Assembly: GCA_023461275.1 (NCBI GenBank)
Contig: JAEYMI010000004.1
Coordinates: forward strand, 1 to 64,000
DNA from: Actinomycetes bacterium
GTDB lineage: Bacteria > Actinomycetota > Actinomycetes > Mycobacteriales > Mycobacteriaceae
DNA length: 64,000 nucleotides
Reading direction: 5' to 3'
Position 1 is the stretch's first letter. Each line of letters begins with the position of its first letter. A model generated the notes under the pieces. That model ran no database searches and had not been told where the DNA came from. It saw nothing but the letters and a program-made list of their open reading frames with translations. A program made the position numbers and the translations under genes. Shown here piece by piece: positions 25,263 to 32,821 of this stretch.

Positions 25263-26562
25263 TGAGCATTTCGATAGTTCCGATCTCATTGATGTGAAGT
25301 TGTCGCGAGTTCTCGGCCTCGTACTCAAGTCCCGCGTTGATCGCCCGAAATTCTCGGTTGATTCGGGTGTGTACCTGCTGCCACACTGGGCTTGCCATCC
25401 ATCGCGCGAACTGCTGAGTTCTCCCGACTCTTCCGCTCCTAGAGAGACGCAGGAGCAGCACGAGCATTGCTGGTACACCAATGAAGTAGAACCCGGTCAG
25501 CACTGCTATTTCTATTGCGCCCCTTAGCGCAATACCTGCGATTGCCAGAGCGGCGAATGCGCCCCAGAGCACCGCGGAGATTGCAGGAGGCAGGATGAAG
25601 TGCACTCTTTCGTGCTTTACGAGATAAGCCGACCAGATTGTGACCGCTCCGTACCCAATCGCCAGCGTGCTGATCATGCCCACTAGCGATGGTGTGAAGA
25701 GGGTAGTCCATTTGAGTCCGAATACGGCCGGACTGTGGAACGCGCGTGCGATCAAAATTATCGCCACAGTTACCAGCAGGTTCGCCAAGGCAACAATGCC
25801 TGAACGGGTTGCATAGTTATAGCATTGTGACGCTATCCGTGCCTCGCTTTCGGCTGGTACACCTTTGCTATCAATTACAGAGCGCCAATGCGAGAGAGCT
25901 GCCTGGCGCCGTTTATACTGCGCGATCCGCCATACGCGACCTGAAGGACTTGAATCTTCAGCTGGTAAACTCGCCAGGCCAAAAATTGCGAATGCGGCAA
26001 GTGTTGTCAGGGTCATGGTTCCAATTGAAGGGCGGTCCGTCACGCTCAGCCATCCGCACACAGTGATAACTGCTGTCGAACATGCGATGATGAAAATCAT
26101 AGTGTCGACATAGTGACGGAAGAAATCAACTGATATCTGGGTATGCAAAGCGGAACTTGTTTGGCTTCGAGCGGATATAGCTACGCACAATGTTGCTGTA
26201 AGTGCCATTGCCGCAATCGCCCAGTTCCTCGACATCTCCGGTGGAATAATACCCGCGATCTGGTCGTGGACTTCCTGCAACGATTTGTGCGGCGAGAAGG
26301 GAGCAACACTGCCACCAGGGTGCCCGATGAGCCAGACTCCGTAAGCTGCCGCTGCCAGAACGATGGGCAGACCGATGAGGAATGACAGTAACCTCGATCT
26401 TGCGCGCCGTGCGAGATTCTGTCGTAACTCGACTACGGCTTCTAACGCATCGGCAGATGGTGGCTGCTCTGGAACGGAGCTAGTGGATACAGAACGGCGT
26501 CGAGCAAACAGCCAGATAATAGTCGCAATCAAGGGCAGTGTACCGGTGAACCATGCACGCAA
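25249..26562 (-). CDS. Multi-pass membrane protein of unknown function
   Basis: Encodes 437 residues from a TTG start at 26562. That start is chosen because AGGAGG lies five bases before it, whereas the in-frame ATG at 26625 has no ribosome site. I count about nine hydrophobic segments, including TLPLIATIIWLFA, FLIGLPIVLAAAAYGVWLI, IAAMALTATLCVAI, FIIACSTAVITVCGWL and AVLWGAFAALAIAGIAL. A soluble stretch with RRQAALSHWRSVIDSKGVPAES lies in the middle. The C-terminal 60 residues are polar. Codon use and GC are lower than in the flanking catabolic genes, suggesting transfer. No family recognised. Confidence 0.7.
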   Translation of the reverse strand: MRAWFTGTLPLIATIIWLFARRRSVSTSSVPEQPPSADALEAVVELRQNLARRARSRLLSFLIGLPIVLAAAAYGVWLIGHPGGSVAPFSPHKSLQEVHDQIAGIIPPEMSRNWAIAAMALTATLCVAISARSQTSSALHTQISVDFFRHYVDTMIFIIACSTAVITVCGWLSVTDRPSIGTMTLTTLAAFAIFGLASLPAEDSSPSGRVWRIAQYKRRQAALSHWRSVIDSKGVPAESEARIASQCYNYATRSGIVALANLLVTVAIILIARAFHSPAVFGLKWTTLFTPSLVGMISTLAIGYGAVTIWSAYLVKHERVHFILPPAISAVLWGAFAALAIAGIALRGAIEIAVLTGFYFIGVPAMLVLLLRLSRSGRVGRTQQFARWMASPVWQQVHTRINREFRAINAGLEYEAENSRQLHINEIGTIEMLNANR

Positions 26563-27032
26563 TGTTTCCTCCTGACGTGGAACCTCACTCGGCTTAAATC
26601 CACCCGAGCCGCAAGCCTCGTCCAACAGTGGTCGATCGACTCACCATGGATTGATCTGAATCAGAATAGCTTTCGCACATGACAAGTTCTGCCGTGACGT
26701 TTCAGAAGCATGAGAGTAGGTGGTAGTAGTGGCGGCAACAGGCGGACTTGTTTGGTCGTGTCAAAGCTGACGGTGCTTCCGCGTGAACCGATATCAGTGT
26801 TCTCGGGATATCCAGCCCAGTCGTCACTGATGTACCGGGCGCGTCGGGCCTGCGCGGGCGGAGAAAGCCGAGGGTAGGAACGTGGACCTAACCGGCGATG
26901 GTGTCACGCGCTATGGGTCTCAATTGGGTCTGACATGTCCGCGAATCGGAGGTGTCCAGTTCGCATGGATAGCGCCCAACCTGTCTGTCCCATATGCCAG
27001 AGTCGTCGGTGTGGCGAGGAAGGGACTCTGAC
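26563..27032. other. 470-base intergenic region, island edge
   Basis: No convincing gene is seen on either strand. The stretch separates the membrane-protein gene (reading left) and the AAA ATPase gene (reading right), so it must hold two divergent promoters. Its composition is mixed: AT-richer near 26650-26700, GC-rich after 26830. I see no tRNA and no clear attachment repeat. Confidence 0.5.
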
Positions 27033-27074
27033 ATGGGCGTTGGGGACATGGGCGTTGGGGACATGGGCGTGGGG
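27030..27074 (+). repeat. Three tandem 15-bp repeats at a gene start
   Basis: GACATGGGCGTTGGG occurs twice exactly, and a third copy has one mismatch. Each copy supplies an in-frame ATG, so the encoded protein begins with MGVGD repeats. The best ribosome site (AGGAAGGG) sits eight bases before the first ATG. Confidence 0.9.
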
Positions 27075-29522
27075 AACGCGGGTACTGAGCAGGCCGTGGG
27101 GCAGAAGTCGGTGGTCGAGTCGGTGTGGGATCTGCTGGAGGCAGATTCCGACCTCGACGACGACGCGAAGTACGTGGTCATCGCGGCTCTCGACAGCGAT
27201 CAGGCCCTCGCCGACCAGCTCGGCGGCAGTGGCGTCGAGCATCATCGGCCCGAGTCTGACGCCACATCGCAGGAGCCGGCCGGGGCATTTCTGCGCGAGA
27301 TCCAGGTGTCGGGGTTCCGGGGGATCGGCCCGCAGGCGACGCTGCAGATCACGCCGTCGCCCGGCATCACGGTCGTCAGCGGACGCAATGGGTCGGGTAA
27401 GTCGAGCTTCGCCGAAGCGCTCGAATACGCGCTGACCGGGGAGAGCTATAGGTGGCGCAACAAGAAGGCGCGGCTATGGGCCGACACCTGGCGCAACCTG
27501 CATCAACCCAACCCATGCGACGTGCAAGTCGAGTTCACCGTCGAAAACGGACCGACCACCTCGATCGGCGCGCAGTGGGAGTCCGACGCCGAGCTCGACG
27601 ACGCGAAGCGTTGGTCGCAACGCAAGGGTGAGAAGCGTGAGGACGGGGTCGACGCACTCGGCTGGTCGACCGCGGTCGAGGTGCACCGGCCCATCCTCAG
27701 CTACGACGAGATCGGTGGCCTGCTCGAACAAGAACCGTCCAAGCTCTACGACGCGTTGAACAAACTGCTCGCGCTCGACGAGATCCTCGACGCCGAAAGT
27801 CGTTTGACCGCAGAGCTTTCTGAACGTCAACGGCCGCGGAAAGAGGCCAACAGCGCGCGCACTGCGCTCAAGAAGGCTGTCACCGACGTCGACGACCCCA
27901 ACGTGCAAGCGCTGGCAAAGCTGGTGAAGCCCAACAAATTCGACCTCGACGCCATCGCTGAGCTGGCGTCGGGTGTGTCCGGAACACGACGCGACCTCAC
28001 CGACGGGCTGCAGCGGATCATCGATCTGCAGGCGCCGGACGTCGACGGGGATACCGTCGCAACGGAATTGCGGGACGCGCTGGTGACTCTGCGGACACTT
28101 GCCGACGACACGATCAAGCTGGCCGAGAAGCGGTCGGAGATTCTCGCGCAAGCGATCGCGTACCGCGCCGCGGCCGACGACCCGGTCACGTGTCCGGTGT
28201 GCGAAGAGGGTGTGTTGTCCGAGGAGTGGGAGACCCACGCGCGCGAGGCAATGATGCAGGCCGACAACCAGCTGGCGCTGTATCGGGAAGCCCAGAAAGT
28301 GTTGCAGCAGAAGGAGGGAGCTGCGCGCTCGGCGTTGAGTTCGCTTCCTGTTGTCGACGCCGTGCCGGGTGTCGAGTTGGCGACGTTGGAGACCTACCGG
28401 AAGGCGCGTGAGACTGCGACGGAGGCGGTGGACGTTGGTGATCTGGCCAACCACCTCACTACACAGCTGCCTGCGGCACACGACGCACTCGCAGCGCTGC
28501 AGAAGGAAGCGACGGCGTCGCTCGCCGAACACGAGAGCATCTGGGGTCCCATCGCTGAACAGACGATGGAATGGGTTGCGCTGGAACGCAAAGCGCGTGA
28601 GAGCGATAGCACGCTTGCACAGGTAGAAGCCGCGAAGAAGTGGGTGGCAGCCAATGCGCAGGTCCTGCGGGAGGAGCGGCTCAAGCCGATTGAGGAAGCG
28701 GCACGGTCGATTTGGGCGCAGCTGCGGCAGGAGAGTGACGTCGAGATCTCGAAGATCTCGCTGATCGGGTCTCGCACGCATCGAAAAGCATTGCTGGAAG
28801 GTCTGGTTGATGGGCAGCCGGCCGGTGCGTTGTCGGTGATGAGTCAGGGTGAGCTGCACGCGTTGGCGTTGGCGTTGTTCCTGCCGCGGGCGACGGCGTC
28901 GTCGAGTCCGTTCCGGTTCATCGTGCTCGACGATCCGATCCAGGCGATGGACCCGGCCAAGATCGACGGATTCCTCAACGTGCTCAAGGATTTGGCGGTC
29001 ACACGGCAGATCATCGTGTTCTCCCACGACGACCGGCTAGCGACCGCGATCCGCCAGCAGTCGATCGATGCGCACCTGATCGAGGTGACGCGCGAATCCG
29101 GTTCGACGTTGGTGGTCAAGCCGGCCGAAGACCCGGCCCGACGCTACGTCGAAGACGCCTTTGCGCTGGTGGCCGACGAGAATGTGCCCGCCGAGATCAA
29201 GCAGCGGGCGTGCCCTGCGTTGTTCCGGTTCGCGATCGAGTCCGCGGCCCGGCAGGTCTACTTCACTCGACGCAACGTTGAGGGCAAGGCGCAGCAGGAG
29301 TCTGAGGGGTTGTGGTCGGCGGCGACCACTGTAAATAGCTGTGTGGCTTTGGCTCTCAAGGATGACAAGACCGCTGACATCTCCGGGTGGCGGGCGTATC
29401 GGGCCTATCGCTGGCCTGCGCTGCAGATCGCCAACAAGGGTGTGCACCAGGGCGCGACGGTGACGAAGGACGACCTGTCGGCTTTGAGGCGGACCGTCGC
29501 AGATCTGTTGGAGGGCCAGTGA
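27033..29522 (+). CDS. SMC/Rad50-like AAA ATPase with zinc hook
   Basis: Encodes 829 residues. Walker A (GRNGSGKSS) lies near residue 115. A coiled-coil region is split by a zinc hook C-P-V-C near residue 387. The signature-like SQGELHALALALF lies near 605, Walker B FIVLDDPIQAMDP near 628, and the switch region IIVFSHDD near 660. A C-terminal extension of about 150 residues (ACPALFRFAIESAARQVYFTRRN) lies outside the ATPase. The architecture recalls RloC and other defence ATPases. The next gene overlaps it by four bases (GTGA), which implies a two-protein complex. ATG 27033 has the best ribosome site, but the MGVGD repeats leave room for other starts. Confidence 0.85.
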   Translation: MGVGDMGVGDMGVGNAGTEQAVGQKSVVESVWDLLEADSDLDDDAKYVVIAALDSDQALADQLGGSGVEHHRPESDATSQEPAGAFLREIQVSGFRGIGPQATLQITPSPGITVVSGRNGSGKSSFAEALEYALTGESYRWRNKKARLWADTWRNLHQPNPCDVQVEFTVENGPTTSIGAQWESDAELDDAKRWSQRKGEKREDGVDALGWSTAVEVHRPILSYDEIGGLLEQEPSKLYDALNKLLALDEILDAESRLTAELSERQRPRKEANSARTALKKAVTDVDDPNVQALAKLVKPNKFDLDAIAELASGVSGTRRDLTDGLQRIIDLQAPDVDGDTVATELRDALVTLRTLADDTIKLAEKRSEILAQAIAYRAAADDPVTCPVCEEGVLSEEWETHAREAMMQADNQLALYREAQKVLQQKEGAARSALSSLPVVDAVPGVELATLETYRKARETATEAVDVGDLANHLTTQLPAAHDALAALQKEATASLAEHESIWGPIAEQTMEWVALERKARESDSTLAQVEAAKKWVAANAQVLREERLKPIEEAARSIWAQLRQESDVEISKISLIGSRTHRKALLEGLVDGQPAGALSVMSQGELHALALALFLPRATASSSPFRFIVLDDPIQAMDPAKIDGFLNVLKDLAVTRQIIVFSHDDRLATAIRQQSIDAHLIEVTRESGSTLVVKPAEDPARRYVEDAFALVADENVPAEIKQRACPALFRFAIESAARQVYFTRRNVEGKAQQESEGLWSAATTVNSCVALALKDDKTADISGWRAYRAYRWPALQIANKGVHQGATVTKDDLSALRRTVADLLEGQ

Positions 29523-29866
29523 CTCCGCCGGAGTTGGTCGCTTACGCGCAGCGGTTGCTCGACGGGTTGGGGGATTCGACGTCGGGCAACTCGTCGCGGT
29601 TGGCGGCTGTTGTGGCGCGGCAGGCGGTGGAGATGTGGGTCGAGCAGCGGTGCGCGGCGGTCGGCGCGGACTGCGACCGCGCCACCATGCGGTCACGGCT
29701 GGCAATCCTCCGAGCACTTGATGATCGGGAGCGCACGGACCGGATGGCGTCGCTGTGGCATCAGCTCAGTGGGTGTTGTCATCAGCACGCGTACGAACTG
29801 TCGCCGACGGTGGGCGAGGTTCGGGGGTTGTGTGAGGGGTGGGCGAAGTGTAGGCCTTCTGGCTAA
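29519..29866 (+). CDS. Small partner protein with RX5H (HEPN-like) motif
   Basis: Encodes 115 residues from a GTG that overlaps the ATPase stop. It appears all-helical. The segment RMASLWH fits the RX4-6H signature of HEPN ribonucleases. It is followed by LSGCCHQHAYELSPT, a cysteine- and histidine-bearing motif that I associate with small partners of such ATPases in actinobacteria. If HEPN-like, it could be the RNA-cleaving effector gated by the ATPase (inference). There is no membrane segment. Confidence 0.7.
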   Translation: MTPPELVAYAQRLLDGLGDSTSGNSSRLAAVVARQAVEMWVEQRCAAVGADCDRATMRSRLAILRALDDRERTDRMASLWHQLSGCCHQHAYELSPTVGEVRGLCEGWAKCRPSG

Positions 29867-29959
29867 GATGCCGATTGCTGTCGTAAAGTTGATCTTTGGG
29901 CGTTCCACAAGTGTTCCTCGCCCAGTTTTGGGAAGCGAGTGTTGATTGATGGAGGCGCA

Positions 29960-31534
29960 GTGAGTGTTCTTTACCGTGCTGTGTGGTCTGACACGGGGGA
30001 ACCGGGAGTTCCCAGTGTTAACAAGCAAGCAAACATAGTTGCGGCGTGGGCAACCGAGACCTCTGATGCAATTCCTCTCTCGGAGGGCACTACTGATTTA
30101 GCCCTCTCACAAGGGCGACAAAGGACGATTGTCCACCGTGAGGTTGGCCCTCATGCCTTTGAGGTCATCGTGAATGACCAGAAGGTCGAAGAGGGGACCG
30201 AGTGGACAACCGTGATTCGGATCATTTCTGACGGCGGCAAGAGTCATGTGCTTGTGGAAACCTCAATGGACTCTGTGGATTTGACTCGCCGGGTGTCGAT
30301 AGGCCGTCCCAGAGTTGTTCATGAATTACTTGTGGCGGCGAATAAGCCGACTCTTGGCGCAAGTGTCTTGCTTACAGAGCAGCTACCCATTCCTGCCAAT
30401 GGAATCGAGATCCTCACGGAGAAGCTGGAAGACCGAAGCCGCGCATTGCCGATCATTGTGTGCTCTGAACCGGGTGGTCAGCGGGATAATTCCTGGTATG
30501 ACGTTGCCAACAAGATCGCATCGCGCACGGAGGGTATTGCACTTGTCATCACGCTAGATAGTGGAGCCGTCTCGGCATTCAAGGATTCGTTTGGTGCACT
30601 TGCGATATGGGGTGGAGGCGTTCGTGTTTATGTGCCAGTTCCCGTTTCGCCGATTTCGGAGGGTTGGCGTCACAGGTACTACACGCGAGGACGACTGGAA
30701 GCATCTCCGCAGGCAACGATCGATCGCATCGTCTACTCCGTGGCGCAGCTATCCGCGAGGCGCCGGGTGCCGAAGGTTTTCGGCGCATTCAACGACCACG
30801 CTGGGTCTTCGGCGGCGGAAACGATTCCAATTTCTGAACTTGACGACGCACGTGAGCGGTGGGAGTTTGAATATGATCTCGCGCTCGAGGAGCGAAGTGA
30901 GCTGGATAAGGAGCTAGCGAGCGCGAATGGCCACCTCTCTCGGCTGAAGAGAGAGCTGATCAACAGGGACCTTAGTGATCTCTTATGGGGGACAAAGCAC
31001 GAAGAAGTCGGTTCGGTTCCTGATGAGGTCCAGGATACTTCTGAAGCCGTTCTCGCCGCGCAAACCTATCTGAATGATTGGCTCAGTCTTCCGGAGTCCG
31101 CAGCTCAAGAGCTGGAAGAGATCGATACCGCGCCGGAAGCGTACTCCTGGGGTAATACAGCGTGGCGTGGGCTGAGGGCTCTTGCGGCGTATGCGGAGGA
31201 TCGCGCAAGCGGCTGGGAAAGCGGTGGCTTCTGGGAATGGTGTGCGAGTGGACCGGTTTTGGGGTGGCCGGCGACACCGAAAAAGCTCGCGATGACGGAG
31301 GGTGAAGGGGTCCGGAACAACGATAAGTTAAAGGCGGCAAGAGTTTTCGATATTGATGGTGCTGTCGATTCCTCAGGGAAGATCGTAATGCTTGCGCATC
31401 TAAAAGTTGCAGAGGGTGGTGGCCGATTGGCGCCTCGCATTTATTTTTACGACGATACGGGAGGGGTAACGGGGCGGGTTCACGTCGGTTTCGTTGGCCC
31501 TCACCACTTGGTCCCCAACAAGTCGACTAACTAG
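29960..31534 (+). CDS. Unknown multidomain defence-island protein
   Basis: Encodes 524 residues from a GTG at 29960 that follows GGAGG by four bases. Residues about 1-115 are beta-rich. Residues about 130-255 are alpha/beta with ALPIIVCSEP and a later GGGVRVYVPVPV. A coiled coil follows (ERWEFEYDLALEERSELDKELASANGHLSRLKREL, about 290-330). The C-terminal 90 residues are beta-rich with RIYFYDDTGG and HVGFVGPHH. I have no firm family name, though the C-terminal motif recurs in actinobacterial defence loci as I recall them. It is 93 bases after the small HEPN-like gene on the same strand, so it may be a third member of that system. GC is lower than in its neighbours. Confidence 0.7.
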   Translation: MSVLYRAVWSDTGEPGVPSVNKQANIVAAWATETSDAIPLSEGTTDLALSQGRQRTIVHREVGPHAFEVIVNDQKVEEGTEWTTVIRIISDGGKSHVLVETSMDSVDLTRRVSIGRPRVVHELLVAANKPTLGASVLLTEQLPIPANGIEILTEKLEDRSRALPIIVCSEPGGQRDNSWYDVANKIASRTEGIALVITLDSGAVSAFKDSFGALAIWGGGVRVYVPVPVSPISEGWRHRYYTRGRLEASPQATIDRIVYSVAQLSARRRVPKVFGAFNDHAGSSAAETIPISELDDARERWEFEYDLALEERSELDKELASANGHLSRLKRELINRDLSDLLWGTKHEEVGSVPDEVQDTSEAVLAAQTYLNDWLSLPESAAQELEEIDTAPEAYSWGNTAWRGLRALAAYAEDRASGWESGGFWEWCASGPVLGWPATPKKLAMTEGEGVRNNDKLKAARVFDIDGAVDSSGKIVMLAHLKVAEGGGRLAPRIYFYDDTGGVTGRVHVGFVGPHHLVPNKSTN

Positions 31535-31732
31535 ATTTCGGACGACGTTTCGTGCCTTTTACGACTCGCGCGCCTCTGACGGTGACTCGTATTGACGTCG
31601 CAGAGATCCGCTGCCGACTGGCGCGGCCCGCGAAAACTGAGCCCTAGGCTCGTGGTGTGCGAAGTAGGCTCGCCGACGACATCGTCGCGAGGCGCCGAGC
31701 ACTGACACGAGGATTGATTCGATGGTGGTCGG

Positions 31733-31761
31733 TTATTCGGCCTCGTCAAGAGGCCGAATAA
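31733..31761. terminator. Strong bidirectional hairpin between convergent genes
   Basis: A perfect 12-base stem (TTATTCGGCCTC and its complement) with a five-base loop (GTCAA). It lies between the + strand gene ending at 31534 and the - strand nuclease gene ending at 31820. Because the stem ends in AAT/ATT runs, it can work on both strands. The rest of this 285-base gap shows no gene. Confidence 0.7.
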
Positions 31762-31819
31762 ATGCAAGGTCCTGCAACAGGTTGCCACTTAGCCCTGGTT
31801 TCTTGTGGGCTGTAGGAGG

Positions 31820-32821
31820 TCATCTGGAGGCACCCACAACACCGAGGGCGCTGTGAGGTCGCCATATGAATCCATTCAGGTCGCCAACTGACTCAGACCG
31901 TTTGAGGCGAAGAAGGCGAAGCCGCTCGCCGACCGCTGCTGTCACCAGTACGGAAGGGATGCCACTCACCCACTGCAGCCCGGCAGACGTCTGTAGGTGC
32001 AATGCGGTGAGCCCATTTTCCGCTCGTTCAATTCGCTCGATCGTCCCTTCGACGCAATCAGTCTCTGGCCACGAAGTTGCCGCGTCCCAATGTGGTTGGC
32101 ACTCGATCCTGCGTCGGCAATATCGACAGGTTTCAGGTGCCGGACTGGCAACCGATCGATCTGCCTCCCGCGCCCGTTGGACTGTTTCTAGTGCAACAGC
32201 CACTGAAGACTTGCTGATAGCCGCTGGAATGAGGCCTTTGTTTAGACGAAAGACATCGGTCTGACGTGGGAGGACTCCGTACTCCTGCCGCACGAGATGA
32301 GCATAGATACTGAGTTGAAAATTGATCCAGGGCGGTAGAGAGTTGCAGTTTGTAGTGGGGGTTTTCAGGTCGATAACGGAGGCTCCACCCTGACCTAGGA
32401 CCACGATGTCCGGCGTGCCGCGGAGCTTATGACGAGAATCTCGCAATTCTTTTTCCGAGACCACGCGGCCTCCCCGGCGGAGAAGCGCGGCCAGTTGCAC
32501 GGCTCGTGCCAGTAGGCGAGCTCGCGTCGAGGTCCATTCACCGACTACCACGTTACCGCCAGAATCCTTGAGCACCGTGTCGATCGCCTCTGAAAGTCGG
32601 CGTCGAACATCGTCGTCTTCATAGCCATTCGAGTTGATCCACACCTGAATCGCGCGATGAGCTGCTGTGCCTGCATTCAGTGCGTTGTTCTCCAACGCAA
32701 TTGGGGCGTTAGTCACAGGACCGACCGATGCAGCACACTCTGTCAGCCGCCATGCCCGTGTTGGCGACAACCACTCACGATCAACAGGATCAGTCACGAC
32801 GTCGGCGAAATCGCTTCGCAC
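31820..32821 (-). CDS. Cas4/RecB-like PD-(D/E)XK nuclease
   Basis: Encodes 333 residues. The nuclease core is LRGTPDIVVLG (Asp) followed by SVIDLKTPT (D-X-K), with an upstream helix carrying a His (GTAAHRAIQVW). Four cysteines fit the iron-sulfur cluster of Cas4/AddB-type nucleases: one in LTECAAS near residue 29, and CRYCRRRIEC near 220. A further 95 residues at the C-terminus look like a beta domain. It starts with GTG inside the end of the DUF1998 helicase gene (28-base overlap), so the two are made together. There is no CRISPR locus nearby; it is best read as an accessory nuclease of the helicase system. Confidence 0.85.
   Translation of the reverse strand: MRSDFADVVTDPVDREWLSPTRAWRLTECAASVGPVTNAPIALENNALNAGTAAHRAIQVWINSNGYEDDDVRRRLSEAIDTVLKDSGGNVVVGEWTSTRARLLARAVQLAALLRRGGRVVSEKELRDSRHKLRGTPDIVVLGQGGASVIDLKTPTTNCNSLPPWINFQLSIYAHLVRQEYGVLPRQTDVFRLNKGLIPAAISKSSVAVALETVQRAREADRSVASPAPETCRYCRRRIECQPHWDAATSWPETDCVEGTIERIERAENGLTALHLQTSAGLQWVSGIPSVLVTAAVGERLRLLRLKRSESVGDLNGFIWRPHSALGVVGASR

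Noticed and set aside
26563..27032. tRNA or att site at the island edge
   Set aside because: No cloverleaf or matching direct repeat could be found by eye at either end of the island.
27474..29027. 517-codon frame on the minus strand
   Set aside because: Shadow of the zinc-hook ATPase gene, which has clear Walker motifs in the + frame; the shadow is Arg/Leu-rich with no domain.
31820..32821. CRISPR-associated Cas4
   Set aside because: Cas4-like by motif, but no cas1, cas2, effector genes or repeat-spacer array occurs in the window.
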